From Collinsella aerofaciens ATCC 25986 (lineage in GTDB: Bacteria > Actinomycetota > Coriobacteriia > Coriobacteriales > Coriobacteriaceae), in contig NZ_CP048433.1 of NCBI RefSeq assembly GCF_010509075.1, forward strand, positions 2,108,001 to 2,172,000: a stretch of 64,000 nucleotides of DNA, read 5' to 3'. A program made the translations under genes and the position numbers. The notes under the pieces were generated by a model. It ran no database searches, was not told the DNA's origin, and saw nothing but the letters and a program-made list of their open reading frames with translations. This document shows positions 17,607-27,322 of the stretch, piece by piece. Every line of letters starts with the position of its first letter. Position 1 is the stretch's first letter.

Positions 17607-18686
17607 ATGAGCGCTCGCGTAACCATGAAGGACATAGCCGCCGAGCTTGGCGTTTCCATCAATACCGTGCACAAGGCCCTGACGGGAAAGGCCGGCGTGA
17701 GCGAATCCGTGCGCGCCAAGGTGAACGCCAAGGCCGAGGCCATGGGCTATCACCGCAACACAAGTGCCTCAAGCCTGCGCCGCAAGGATATCAATCTGGT
17801 GTTTTGCCTGCCCCGCGCATCGCGCGAGGGAGCGTACTTTTTCCGTTACCTGTGGGAAGGCTGCAATCGCTTTGAACAGGAGGTCATCGACCGGGGCATT
17901 ACGGTTGAGCGCGTTGAATTTGGCGTGGGCGGCTACGCTGATGCGCTCGAGCAAATCGACGAGCGTCTGCAGGTGGGCGAGAAGATTGATGGCTTGCTCG
18001 CCTATGCGCCGGGCGACGATCGTGCGACTGAGCTTTTGGGGCAGATCGCCGAGGCGGGCGTGACGATTGAGCTTGTCGACGGCGACCGTCCGCATTTGAA
18101 TCGTTTGGGTGCGAGCTTGGCCGATTATTCTACGGCAGGCAGCCTTATGGCCGAGCAGGCGGCAAACCTGGTCCATGCTTCTGGGGCCGACGCCCGCGTG
18201 CTCCTTTTGACAGGCGACCCATATACCGATTCGCACTATCTAACCGCCCGCGCCTTCCACAATTACCTGCGCGAACGTGATATTCCATGGCAGGTTGAGG
18301 ATCTTGCAGGTGCCCATGCGCAAGTCAAACAACTCGAGCATGAGCTCGAAAAGCGCTTGAGTGCGCCGGACGCCCCCGAACTTATCTGTAGCGTTTTTGC
18401 CGTTGGTTCCGAAGTGGTTGCCGACGCGCTCGTCTCGACCGGCAAGGCCGGTCGGGTCATGGTGATCGGCAACGACCTGTTTCCCGAAAGCGCCCTGGCC
18501 TTGCGCCGCGGTATCTTTACCAATATTGTCTATAAGGACCCGACGAGCCTGGCGTATCGCGGCGCTAAGACGCTGGGCGATTATCTGCTGTGGGGAAGGA
18601 CCCCGACGGTGCCCGTCCAGAAGGGCGCCGTCGAGATGGTATTTGCCAGCAATGTCGATCGCTACTGCGAGCTCGCCGGAATCTAA
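17607..18686 (+). CDS. LacI-family regulator, candidate master regulator of the uronate regulon
   Basis: 359 residues with an N-terminal LacI helix-turn-helix (TMKDIAAELGVSINTVHKAL, about 6-25), hinge, and a periplasmic-binding-protein-like sensor domain. It is the first gene of the pectin/hexuronate island and is followed by uxaC under two copies of the palindrome centred on GTGAACGTTCAC. That palindrome has the central CG typical of LacI-family operators and recurs at ten places in the island, so this protein is the best candidate to bind it. The inducer is unknown; galacturonate or a breakdown product is plausible. GGAG precedes ATG 17607 by 7 bases. Confidence 0.88.
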   Translation: MSARVTMKDIAAELGVSINTVHKALTGKAGVSESVRAKVNAKAEAMGYHRNTSASSLRRKDINLVFCLPRASREGAYFFRYLWEGCNRFEQEVIDRGITVERVEFGVGGYADALEQIDERLQVGEKIDGLLAYAPGDDRATELLGQIAEAGVTIELVDGDRPHLNRLGASLADYSTAGSLMAEQAANLVHASGADARVLLLTGDPYTDSHYLTARAFHNYLRERDIPWQVEDLAGAHAQVKQLEHELEKRLSAPDAPELICSVFAVGSEVVADALVSTGKAGRVMVIGNDLFPESALALRRGIFTNIVYKDPTSLAYRGAKTLGDYLLWGRTPTVPVQKGAVEMVFASNVDRYCELAGI

Positions 18687-18748
18687 TGTGTTTAGGGAGT
18701 TCCCTACTTGCCGCGTATTTTTTGGTAGGGGATCGAAAAATTGTTTCG

Positions 18749-18790
18749 AAGGCCGCTGATGGCGAATCTGCCGTCAGCGGCCTTTCTTTA
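18749..18790 (+). terminator. Terminator of the LacI gene
   Basis: AAGGCCGCTGATGGC pairs with GCCGTCAGCGGCCTT, followed by TCTTTAT. Confidence 0.88.
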
Positions 18791-18864
18791 TGCCGCTTCA
18801 ACGCAGGATCCATGGCTCGGCAACCGTTAAGCGGTCAAAACCTACCGTTTACCCCGTGGTAGTT

Positions 18865-18919
18865 AGGTGAACGTTCACCTTTTGAGTCGTAATGGATTAG
18901 TATAGTGAACGTTCACCTA
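18865..18919 (+). promoter_or_regulatory. Two uronate operators and promoter of uxaC
   Basis: AGGTGAACGTTCACCT (18865-18880) is a perfect 16-bp palindrome. A second copy with core GTGAACGTTCAC lies at 18905-18916, overlapping a TATAGT -10 box at 18901-18906. Centres are 38 bp apart. The overlap with the -10 box fits repression. Confidence 0.8.
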
Positions 18920-18970
18920 GAGGATGACGAGCGTATTGTGCGCCCGCTCCGCAAACAAAGGGGTTGTTTG

Positions 18971-20398
18971 ATGAAAAACTTCATGGACGATCAGGATTTC
19001 CTGCTGAGCACCAAGACCGGCGAGGAACTGTTCCACAACTTTGCCGAGGGCATGCCCATCGTTGACTACCATTGCCACATTTCTCCCAAGGAGATCTGGG
19101 AGGACAAGCGTTTCGAGAACATCACCGAGGTTTGGCTGGGCGGCGACCACTACAAGTGGCGCCTGATGCGTGCCAACGGCGTCGACGAGCGTTTTATCAC
19201 TGGCGACGCCCCTGCTCGCGAGAAGTTCCAAAAGTGGGCCGAGACCCTGGGTCGCTGCGTTGGCAACCCCGTCTTTGAGTGGAGCCACCTGGAGCTTAAG
19301 CGCTACTTTGGCTACGAGGGCGTCCTCAACGGCAAGACTGCCCAGGAGGTTTGGGACCTTGCCAACGCCAAGCTCGCCGAGGCTAGCTTTACCTGCCGCA
19401 ACCTGATCAAGCAGTCCAACGTCCGCATGATCTGCACTACCGACGACCCCGCCGACAGCTTTGAGTGGCACAAGAAGATTGCCGCCGACGACAGCTTTGA
19501 CGTTCAGGTCGTTCCCGCCATGCGCCCCGATGCCGCTTTGCGCATCGAGCGCGGCCAGGAGTTTGCCGACTACTGCAAGCACCTTTCCGAGGTTGCCGGC
19601 GTTGAGGTCAGCGACTTTGAGGGCATGAAGGCTGCCATTTCCAAGCGCTACGACGTTGCTCACGAGCTGGGCTGCCGCGCCTCCGACCACGCACTCGACT
19701 ACGTTATGTACGTCCCGGCTACCGCCGACGAGATCGAGGCTATCTTTGCCAAGGGTCTGGCTGCCGAGCCGCTTACCGAGGAAGAGGTCCTCAAGTACAA
19801 GACTGCCTTTATGCAGTTCGTTGCCGGCGAGTATGTCCGTCTGGGCTGGGCCATGCAGCTGCACTTTGGCTGCAAGCGCGACAACAACCGCGCCATGTTC
19901 GCCAAACTCGGTCCCGACACCGGCTACGACTGCATCTCCAACTACACGCCGTCCGACCAGCTCGCCGATTTCCTCAACTCCATCCAGGAGACCTGCGGCC
20001 TGCCCAAGACCATCCTGTACAGCCTGAACCCCATCGATAACACCATGATCGATACCGTCATGGGTTGCTTCCAGGAGACTCCGACTGCCGGTAAGATCCA
20101 GAACGGCTCCGCCTGGTGGTTCAACGACAACGAGGTCGGCATGCGCGAGCAGCTTACGGCTCTGGCTAACGAGGGCGTGCTGGGTAACTTTGTCGGCATG
20201 CTCACCGACTCCCGCTCCTTCTTGTCCTACCCGCGCCACGAGTATTTCCGTCGCGTGCTGTGCAGCGTGATCGGCGAGTGGGTCGAGCAGGGCAAGTATC
20301 CGGCCGACATGGAGTTGCTGGGCACCATCGTGCGCGATATCAGCTACAACAATGCGGTCCGCTACTTTGGCTTTGACCTGGACACCGTCGAGGCCTAA
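18971..20398 (+). CDS. uxaC: Glucuronate/galacturonate isomerase
   Basis: Converts D-galacturonate to D-tagaturonate and D-glucuronate to D-fructuronate, the first cytoplasmic step of hexuronate use. 475 residues match UxaC length. The N-terminal metal-site motif DYHCHISPKEIWEDK (about residue 31) and the later KTILYSLNPIDN and DSRSFLSYPRHEYFRR blocks are present. ATG 18971 follows AAAGGGG at 7 bases. It opens the uxaC-uxaB-uxaA operon. Confidence 0.95.
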   Translation: MKNFMDDQDFLLSTKTGEELFHNFAEGMPIVDYHCHISPKEIWEDKRFENITEVWLGGDHYKWRLMRANGVDERFITGDAPAREKFQKWAETLGRCVGNPVFEWSHLELKRYFGYEGVLNGKTAQEVWDLANAKLAEASFTCRNLIKQSNVRMICTTDDPADSFEWHKKIAADDSFDVQVVPAMRPDAALRIERGQEFADYCKHLSEVAGVEVSDFEGMKAAISKRYDVAHELGCRASDHALDYVMYVPATADEIEAIFAKGLAAEPLTEEEVLKYKTAFMQFVAGEYVRLGWAMQLHFGCKRDNNRAMFAKLGPDTGYDCISNYTPSDQLADFLNSIQETCGLPKTILYSLNPIDNTMIDTVMGCFQETPTAGKIQNGSAWWFNDNEVGMREQLTALANEGVLGNFVGMLTDSRSFLSYPRHEYFRRVLCSVIGEWVEQGKYPADMELLGTIVRDISYNNAVRYFGFDLDTVEA

Positions 20399-20492
20399 GC
20401 CCGCATCGAATCACATCGAACCCTGGGCGCCGTTGCCACACGCGGAGCCCCGTTTTGCTTGCACGCTAACAGACATCTAAGGAGACACATAG

Positions 20493-22007
20493 ATGGAGAA
20501 CATCAGCTACGATGCGCTCGAGAAGATCGGCTACAAGGGCTATTTGTTGCCCAAGGATGCTCCCGAGAAGGTTCTGCAGTTTGGCGAGGGCAATTTCCTG
20601 CGCGCCTTCGTCGACCGCTTCTTTGACATGGGCAACGAGGCCACCGGCTGGAACGGCAAGGTCGTCATGGTGCAGCCCATCAGCGGTGCCTTTGGCTTTG
20701 CCGACGGTATCAATGCCCAGGACGACCTGTACACCGTGCTGGTGCGCGGCAAGGAGAACGGCAACACGGTTGACGAGTCCCGCGTGATCAGCGCCTGCAG
20801 CCGCTGCCTTAACCCGTATCGTGAGGACGACTACCGCGCCATGATGGAGGTCGCTGTCTCCGATGACCTAGAGATCATCGTCTCCAACACCACCGAGGCC
20901 GGTATCGCCTATGACCCGTCCTGCAAGGCCGACGACATGCCACCTGCGAGCTTCCCCGCCAAGCTTGCCCAGGTGCTCCACACCCGCTGGGCTGCCGGTA
21001 AGCCGGGCGTCATCGTCCTCGCCTGCGAGCTCATCGATCACAACGGCGAGGAGTTGCTGCGCATCATGAACCAGTATGTGAGCGACTGGGGCTGGGAGGA
21101 CGAGTTTGCGCAGTGGATGGCTAACGACTGCACCGTCTGCACCACGCTCGTCGACACCATCGTACCGGGCCGTATCCGCGACGCATCCGAGGCCGCGGCG
21201 GTTGCCGAGCGTCTGGGCTACGAGGATCCCTTCCTGGCCGTGCGCGAGCCCTTCCAGATGTGGGGCATCCAGGGCGACGAGTCGCTTGCCGAGAAGCTTC
21301 CCTTTGTGAAGGCTGGTCTTCCGGGTGTCTTTGTGACTCCCGACGTCACCCCGTACAAAAAGCGCAAGGTCCGCATCCTCAACGGTGCCCATACCGCCTT
21401 CGTTCCGGGTTCCTGGGTTGCCGGCTTTGATATCGTGCGCGACTGCATGCATGACGAGACCATTCGCGGCTTCATGAACACCATGCTCTACGACGAGGTC
21501 ATTCCGACGCTTGCCGCTGACTTGGATGTCGAGGACTGCAAGGCCTTTGCCGCCGCCGTCGAAAACCGCTTCGACAACCCGTTTATTGATCATGCGCTGC
21601 TCTCCATCTGCCTCAACTCCACGGCTAAGTGGCGCGCTCGCGACCTGCCCACGCTCAAGGACTACGTTGCCGAGACCGGCAACCTGCCCAAGTGCCTGGC
21701 GACGAGCCTCGCTACGCTCATCTCCTTCTACACGCAGGAGCTCGTGTCCCGCGAGGGCGACGGCCTGCACCTGCGTCGCTCCGACGGCACCGAGTACACC
21801 GCTCAGGACGACGCCTTCGTACTCGATTTCTACGCCGCCCACGCCGGTGCCGACGATGCCCAGCTGGTGCACGACGTGCTCACCAACGAGCAGATGTGGG
21901 GCGAGGACCTTACGCAGATCGCCGGTCTTGAGGAGTTTGTCGTCAGTGCGCTCGCCGTCGTGCGCACCGAGGGTGCCAAGCAGGCCTTCGCCAACGCTCA
22001 GGCGTAA
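20493..22007 (+). CDS. uxaB: Tagaturonate reductase
   Basis: NADH-dependent reduction of D-tagaturonate to D-altronate. 504 residues of the polyol-specific long-chain dehydrogenase family; VLQFGEGNFLRAFVDRFF near the N-terminus is the nucleotide-binding start and KRKVRILNGAHTAFVP carries the catalytic Lys and His region. Fructuronate reductase (UxuB) is a relative, but the altronate dehydratase gene that follows supports UxaB. AAGGAG is 8 bases before ATG 20493. Confidence 0.92.
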   Translation: MENISYDALEKIGYKGYLLPKDAPEKVLQFGEGNFLRAFVDRFFDMGNEATGWNGKVVMVQPISGAFGFADGINAQDDLYTVLVRGKENGNTVDESRVISACSRCLNPYREDDYRAMMEVAVSDDLEIIVSNTTEAGIAYDPSCKADDMPPASFPAKLAQVLHTRWAAGKPGVIVLACELIDHNGEELLRIMNQYVSDWGWEDEFAQWMANDCTVCTTLVDTIVPGRIRDASEAAAVAERLGYEDPFLAVREPFQMWGIQGDESLAEKLPFVKAGLPGVFVTPDVTPYKKRKVRILNGAHTAFVPGSWVAGFDIVRDCMHDETIRGFMNTMLYDEVIPTLAADLDVEDCKAFAAAVENRFDNPFIDHALLSICLNSTAKWRARDLPTLKDYVAETGNLPKCLATSLATLISFYTQELVSREGDGLHLRRSDGTEYTAQDDAFVLDFYAAHAGADDAQLVHDVLTNEQMWGEDLTQIAGLEEFVVSALAVVRTEGAKQAFANAQA

Positions 22008-22088
22008 ATTTCCGGCGCAGACGCGGGCGCGGGACGGCGTGCCCGCGTCTCGACTTCTGCTCAACCTGTAGGGTTAGGACCATTTGCA

Positions 22089-23573
22089 ATGAACACTATC
22101 CAGATCAATCCGGCCGACAACGTGATCGTCGCGCTGTCGCCGCTTGCCAAGGGCACCGCCGTCGCGGTTCCCGGGGTGGGCGAGGTCGTGGCCGCGGAGG
22201 ATATTCCGCAGGGCCATAAGATGGCGGTGCGCTCGATTGCCGCCGGCGAGGACGTCATTAAGTACGGCCTTCCTATCGGACACGTGACGGGCGATGTCCA
22301 GCCCGGTCAGTGGCTCCACACGCACAATGTGAAGACCAACCTTTCGGGCGAGGTCGAGTACACCTACAACCCCACGCATCCGGTCGTTGAGTCGGTTGAG
22401 CCCGAGACCTTTATGGGGTTCCGCCGCGCCGACGGTCGTGCCGCGACGCGCAACGAGCTGTGGATCATCCCCACGGTCGGCTGTGTCAACGAAGTCGCCC
22501 GTGCCATGTGCGAGCAGGCCCAGGATCTGGTCGATGGCTCGCTGGAGGGCGTCTACTACTTCCCGCATCCGTTCGGTTGCTCGCAGACCGGCGCCGACCA
22601 TGTCCAGACGCGTCGTCTGCTGGTGGCGCTCTCGCGTCACCCTAATGCGGCCGGCGTGCTGTTCCTGTCGCTCGGTTGCGAGAACTGCACACACCAGCAG
22701 GTGCTCGACGAGCTCGGTGACTTCGATCACGAGCGCGTTCGCTTTCTCACCTGCCAGGATGTAACCGACGAGCAAATCGAGGGCCACAAGATTCTGGCCG
22801 AGCTGGCAGACCTGGCAAAGCAGTCCAAGCGCGAGCCCATTCCGGCCTCCGAGCTGGTCATTGGTCTTAAGTGTGGCGGCTCCGACGGTCTTTCGGGCAT
22901 TACCGCCAACCCCACGATCGGTCGCGTGAGCGATATGGTCGTCGCCCGTGGCGGCACGTCGGTGCTTACCGAGGTGCCCGAGATGTTTGGCGCGGAGAGC
23001 ATCCTGCTCGACCGTTGCGAGAACGAGCAGGTCTTTAACGCTGCCTCCGACATGCTCAATGGATTTAAGGACTACTTTATTAGCCACGGCGAGGTCGTTT
23101 ATGAGAACCCGAGTCCCGGCAACAAGGACGGCGGTATTACCACGCTCGAGGACAAGAGCTGCGGCTGCGTGCAAAAGGGCGGATCTGCCCCCATCGTCGA
23201 CGTGCTACCGTATGCCGGCCAGGCAACTAAACACGGCCTGAACATGCTGTGCGGTCCGGGCAACGACATGGTATCCACCACGGCGTTGACGGCTGCCGGC
23301 TGCCACGTGATTCTGTTCTCGACTGGCCGCGGCACACCGTTTGGCGCGCCGGTGCCTACGCTCAAGGTGTTCACCAATCAGCGTTTGTGTGACCACAAGG
23401 CCAACTGGATGGACTTTAACGCTGGCGTGATTGCCACAGGTGAGCGCACGCTCGACGAGGCAGCCCACGATCTGTACCAGCTGGTGCTGGAGACGGCGAG
23501 CGGTAAACTTACGAGTGCCGAGCGCCGTGGCTGTCACGAGATCAGTATCTGGAAGGACGGCGTCTGCCTGTAG
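22089..23573 (+). CDS. uxaA: Altronate dehydratase
   Basis: Dehydrates D-altronate to 2-keto-3-deoxygluconate. 494 residues: an N-terminal SAF domain (about 1-95) fused to the catalytic domain, with conserved Cys in HPFGCSQTG, LGCENCTHQQ and GLKCGGSDGLSG that suit an iron-dependent enzyme. The product is phosphorylated by KdgK, encoded about 30 kb downstream. Closes the uxa operon before a terminator at 23607. Confidence 0.95.
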   Translation: MNTIQINPADNVIVALSPLAKGTAVAVPGVGEVVAAEDIPQGHKMAVRSIAAGEDVIKYGLPIGHVTGDVQPGQWLHTHNVKTNLSGEVEYTYNPTHPVVESVEPETFMGFRRADGRAATRNELWIIPTVGCVNEVARAMCEQAQDLVDGSLEGVYYFPHPFGCSQTGADHVQTRRLLVALSRHPNAAGVLFLSLGCENCTHQQVLDELGDFDHERVRFLTCQDVTDEQIEGHKILAELADLAKQSKREPIPASELVIGLKCGGSDGLSGITANPTIGRVSDMVVARGGTSVLTEVPEMFGAESILLDRCENEQVFNAASDMLNGFKDYFISHGEVVYENPSPGNKDGGITTLEDKSCGCVQKGGSAPIVDVLPYAGQATKHGLNMLCGPGNDMVSTTALTAAGCHVILFSTGRGTPFGAPVPTLKVFTNQRLCDHKANWMDFNAGVIATGERTLDEAAHDLYQLVLETASGKLTSAERRGCHEISIWKDGVCL

Positions 23574-23606
23574 TGGCAAACAAGTCCGTATAGGGCGCTA
23601 TTGACC

Positions 23607-23646
23607 ATGGCTCCGTCGGGAGTGTTCCCGGCGGGGCCATTTTGTT
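23607..23646 (+). terminator. Terminator of uxaCBA
   Basis: ATGGCTCCG/CGGGGCCAT stem with inner CGGGA/TTCCCG, followed by TTTTGTT. Confidence 0.85.
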
Positions 23647-23690
23647 CTGTCTGTTATGGCGCGTCTTTATAGGGGCACGAGGGGCGAAAT

Positions 23691-23865
23691 AATAAACGTT
23701 CACCTAATTGCTCAAAAAGCATAACCCAGTTAATGCCCCTGTAATCGAGATTGTTTCGAGTTATATATCCGTTCAGCGATAAAAAACGACCGTTCAAGGA
23801 TATTATCCAAGTGAACGTTCACCTATCATAAGTAATCGCGCATAATCTAGCTAAACGTTCACCTT
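23691..23865 (+). promoter_or_regulatory. Three uronate operators before the symporter gene
   Basis: One full palindrome GTGAACGTTCAC at 23811-23822 is flanked by two asymmetric copies that keep the AACGTTCACC half, at 23691-23706 and 23849-23865. The last two are centred 40 bp apart. Weak CGTTCA half-sites lie near 23771 and 23792. The region is AT-rich and lies in a 374-base gap without a gene. Confidence 0.75.
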
Positions 23866-23947
23866 ACCAGTGGACGACATACAGACAGACGTCGGTATGG
23901 ACTCCAGTGTCTTGTTACAAGACAATCGAGAAAAGAGAGGGAGCTCG

Positions 23948-25507
23948 ATGACTAATAAGATCGGAAAAAAGCGTAAGATCACATTCTGGACGCGCTTGGG
24001 CTTTGGTATGGGCGGTATGCTCAATTCCGGTGCCCTGACCTTTACGCACAGCTACATGGTGCTGTTCCTGTCCACGGAGTGTGGCCTGTCCGCAGGCGAG
24101 GCTGCACTGATCAGCTCGTTTGCCATCTATGTCAACGCCATTCTTTGCCCGCTGATGGGTTTTGTGGCCGATAACTTCTATGCCACCAAGATTGGCCGCA
24201 TCTTTGGTCGTCGTCGTTTCTGGATCTTGCTGGCCATCCCGATGATGATCGCCGAGCCGCTCATCTTCGTGGCTACGCCGTTTGGCTTCCCGTACTACTT
24301 TGTGCTGTACCTGATCTACAACGTCGCGTACACGTTCTGCACCGCCAACCTTTCGCCGCTTACCATCGAGATGACCGACGACTTTAAGGAGCGTACGTAC
24401 CTCACCGGCTACAAGCATCTCTTTGGTAACGCCGCCGGCTTCCTGATGGCTGCACTCGTCGGCTTTGGCTTTGGCACCTTCGGCGAGACCAACCCGTTCA
24501 GCTACTTCATCATTGCTACGGTCAACGCTTCGGTCATGGCAATCTCGCTGCTCTGCGTGTACCTGTCCACGTGGGAGCACACCCCCGAGGAGGTCGCTCA
24601 GGAGAAGATCGAGAGCGTCGGCGAGGGCATCAAGAAGTTCTTTATCGACGTTATCTCCACCTTCCGCAACAAGTCCTTCCGCAAGGTCCTGTATGCACAG
24701 GTCTCCACGAAGCTTGCTGCTGCCTGCTGGTCTGCGTGCCTGTCCTTCTTCATCGTCTACTGCCTGCAGATTCCTAAGTCCTACGAGTCCGTGATGGAGA
24801 TGCCTGGCAAGGTCGTCGCTATCGTCTGCACCGCCATCTGGGTCGCCCTCATGGCCAAGAAGGGCTTCCACAAGTCTTGGTACCTGGCAAATGTCGGTTG
24901 CGCTGCGTGCATCATCGCCTTCAACTACTTCGCCTTTGGTCAGATCAACGGCACCTCCACGGTCGCCATCGCCATGATCGCCTACCCCATCATCTTCGCC
25001 ATCTGGAAGTTCTTCTACGTCGGCTTCCAGTACCTGCCCGATGTTCTGCTCAACTACATCCCCGATGTCGATGAGCTCATCACCCTGCGTCGTCGCGAGG
25101 GTATCTACAGCTCCGCTCAGCAGCTCTGCCAGCAGATCGCCCAGGCTATCGCCGTCAACGTATGGGCTATCGTCCTTGCTGCCTCCGGCTTCATTCAGAC
25201 CGCCGGCAATAGCGACGCCGTGACCCAGCCCGCTACCGTGCCTCTGTATATCTGCGGCTACATGATCATCGGCTGCGCCGGCTTCTTCCTGCTTGCAGCC
25301 GTCCTTGCCCGCGGCATCAAGATCGACAAGGAGCAGTGCGACGTCCTTTGCGACGAGATTCACCGAGTCAAGGAGGGTGGCAAGATGGCCGACGTCAAGC
25401 CCGAGGTCAAGGCGCTTTGCGAGGAGCTCTCCGGCTTTAAGTACGAGGACTGCTTTGCCCACAACAACGTTGGCTTCCAGGACGGTAGCGTAACTCCCGC
25501 CGAGTAA
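23948..25507 (+). CDS. GPH-family oligo-uronide:cation symporter
   Basis: 519-residue carrier of the glycoside-pentoside-hexuronide family with twelve predicted helices. The N-terminal helix pair contains FGMGGMLNSGALTF, and the typical charged loop GRIFGRRRFW follows helix 3. An extra cytosolic tail of about 70 residues is rich in Lys/Glu/Asp. Position between the uxa operon and the pectin hydrolases, with three uronate operators in front, points to import of galacturonate or short pectin oligomers. ATG 23948 follows AGAGGGAG. Confidence 0.88.
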   Translation: MTNKIGKKRKITFWTRLGFGMGGMLNSGALTFTHSYMVLFLSTECGLSAGEAALISSFAIYVNAILCPLMGFVADNFYATKIGRIFGRRRFWILLAIPMMIAEPLIFVATPFGFPYYFVLYLIYNVAYTFCTANLSPLTIEMTDDFKERTYLTGYKHLFGNAAGFLMAALVGFGFGTFGETNPFSYFIIATVNASVMAISLLCVYLSTWEHTPEEVAQEKIESVGEGIKKFFIDVISTFRNKSFRKVLYAQVSTKLAAACWSACLSFFIVYCLQIPKSYESVMEMPGKVVAIVCTAIWVALMAKKGFHKSWYLANVGCAACIIAFNYFAFGQINGTSTVAIAMIAYPIIFAIWKFFYVGFQYLPDVLLNYIPDVDELITLRRREGIYSSAQQLCQQIAQAIAVNVWAIVLAASGFIQTAGNSDAVTQPATVPLYICGYMIIGCAGFFLLAAVLARGIKIDKEQCDVLCDEIHRVKEGGKMADVKPEVKALCEELSGFKYEDCFAHNNVGFQDGSVTPAE

Positions 25508-25530
25508 GGCCGACATATCGTCCAAATCAC

Positions 25531-25575
25531 AGGGCCGTGCCACCGGAATTCCGCCGGCAGGCACGGCCCTTTTTC
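25531..25575 (+). terminator. Terminator of the symporter gene
   Basis: AGGGCCGTGCC pairs with GGCACGGCCCT around an inner CCGG pair, followed by TTTTT. Confidence 0.9.
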
Positions 25576-25622
25576 AACAGCGTACAATTTGCCTTTAGAG
25601 CATCTTTTTGAGGGAGAAACCC

Positions 25623-27218
25623 ATGGAGACGAACGTTATCTGGCGCAACGCCCGCGCGGCCGTGATCGAGCTTGACGACGGCGGTTACTTTACCTGCGCC
25701 GATACGTGGGAGATCTTTGTCAACGACGAGCCCGCCGGTACCACGAATACGGTCGAGACCTATGTCGACGGCCTGACCCCCGGCAAGCGCAACCTGGTTC
25801 GTTTTGTTTGTGGCGAGCGTGAGCTGAGCGTAGGTGTCACCACGCCGGCTGAGCCCTTTACCATCAACGTTCGCGACTGTGGCGCCAAGGGCGATGCCGA
25901 GCATGATGACACCACCAACATCCAGGCTGCCATCATGGCCTGTCCCAAGGACGGGCGCGTGCTGATTCCCGCCGGTAGCTATCGTATCAAGTCCCTCTTC
26001 CTTAAGAGCAATATCAACATCGAGCTCGTCGACGGGGCAGTGCTGCTGGCCCGCCACGATCGTGCCGCGCTTGCCTACATTCCGGGCACGGTCACGGGCA
26101 ACGAGGGCGCCGGTTATGCCGGTACCGATATGCTGCCCCTGGGCCGCTGGGAGGGGGAGAGCTTCTCGACCTACTGTTCTACCTTTACGGGTCTGGGCGT
26201 GCACGACGTGTGCATCTATGGTCGCGGCGCGATTGACGGTCAGACCGATTTTGCCGAGGACAACTGGTGGAACAAGGACTTTAAGAACATCTTCCGTCCC
26301 GAGGAGGGCCGCGAGGTCGCCCGTCCGCGCATGATCTTCCTGTCCGAGTGCCAAAACGTGAGCCTTGCCGGCTTTACCGTGCGCAACAGCCCGGCGTGGA
26401 ATATCCATCCCGTCCTGTGCGAGCATGTCGACGCGCTTTGCCTGTCGATCGAGGGTCCCAAGAACTCCCACAACACCGACGGTTTCGATCCCGAGAGCTG
26501 CGGCTTTGTCCGCATCCTTGGCTGTCAGTTCTCGGTGGGCGATGACTGCATCGCCATCAAGAGCGGCAAGCTGGGCATTGAGCCCGAGCTTCGTCCCGCT
26601 ACGCACGACGTGCTGATCTCTCACTGCTACATGCACGATGGTCACGGCGCCGTGGTCCTGGGTTCAGAGGCCGCCGGCGGCATCAAGGACCTTACCGTGA
26701 GCAAGTGCCTCTTTGAGCGCACCGACCGCGGCCTGCGCGTCAAGACCCGCCGCGGGCGCGGCAAGGATGCCGTCAACGAGGGCATTACCTTTGAGCACAT
26801 TCGCATGGACGAGGTGCTCACGCCCTTCGTGGTCAACTCGTTCTACTTCTGCGACAAGGACGGCAAGACCGACTACGTGCAGTCTCGCGAGGCACTGCCC
26901 GTCGACGACCGCACACCTGGCTTTGGTGCCACGACGTTTTGTGATATCGAGGCTACTAACTGCCACGCGGCTGCTGCTTACATCACGGGCCTGCCCGAGA
27001 GCAAAGTGACGCGCCTGACGTTCCAGGATGTCCACGTGACCTTCGCGCCGGATGCCGAGCCCTTTGTCCCGGCCATGGCCTGCGGCGTTGAGCCCATGGT
27101 GCGCCAGGGCATCATCGCGCAAAACGTCAAGGTACTCGACCTGCAAAATGTGGTGATCGAGGGCCAGGACGGCGAGGAACTGCAGCTCCAGAACGTCGAC
27201 AAGGTTGTCCGTTCCTAA
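25623..27218 (+). CDS. Glycoside hydrolase family 28 (polygalacturonase-like)
   Basis: Hydrolyses alpha-1,4-linked galacturonate. 531 residues: an N-terminal fibronectin-like segment (about 1-80), then a parallel beta-helix that begins at INVRDCGAKGDAEHDDT. All four GH28 signatures are present: NTDGFDP (about 285), GDDCIAIKSG (305), GHGAVVLGSE (340) and RVKTRRGRG (371). No signal peptide is visible, so it should act in the cytoplasm on imported oligomers, most likely as an exo-enzyme. ATG 25623 follows GAGGGAG. Confidence 0.92.
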   Translation: METNVIWRNARAAVIELDDGGYFTCADTWEIFVNDEPAGTTNTVETYVDGLTPGKRNLVRFVCGERELSVGVTTPAEPFTINVRDCGAKGDAEHDDTTNIQAAIMACPKDGRVLIPAGSYRIKSLFLKSNINIELVDGAVLLARHDRAALAYIPGTVTGNEGAGYAGTDMLPLGRWEGESFSTYCSTFTGLGVHDVCIYGRGAIDGQTDFAEDNWWNKDFKNIFRPEEGREVARPRMIFLSECQNVSLAGFTVRNSPAWNIHPVLCEHVDALCLSIEGPKNSHNTDGFDPESCGFVRILGCQFSVGDDCIAIKSGKLGIEPELRPATHDVLISHCYMHDGHGAVVLGSEAAGGIKDLTVSKCLFERTDRGLRVKTRRGRGKDAVNEGITFEHIRMDEVLTPFVVNSFYFCDKDGKTDYVQSREALPVDDRTPGFGATTFCDIEATNCHAAAAYITGLPESKVTRLTFQDVHVTFAPDAEPFVPAMACGVEPMVRQGIIAQNVKVLDLQNVVIEGQDGEELQLQNVDKVVRS

Positions 27219-27233
27219 CTCGGGTTGATGACC

Positions 27234-27275
27234 AGGGCTGCATTGTCGGATAAATCGGCAATGCAGCCCTTGTGC
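27234..27275 (+). terminator. Terminator of the GH28 gene
   Basis: AGGGCTGCATTG pairs with CAATGCAGCCCT, followed by TGTG; the T-run is weak. Confidence 0.7.
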
Positions 27276-27322
27276 GATACGGCCGTGTGCGCTGCGCTAC
27301 GCATCATGGTGAAAGGGAATAC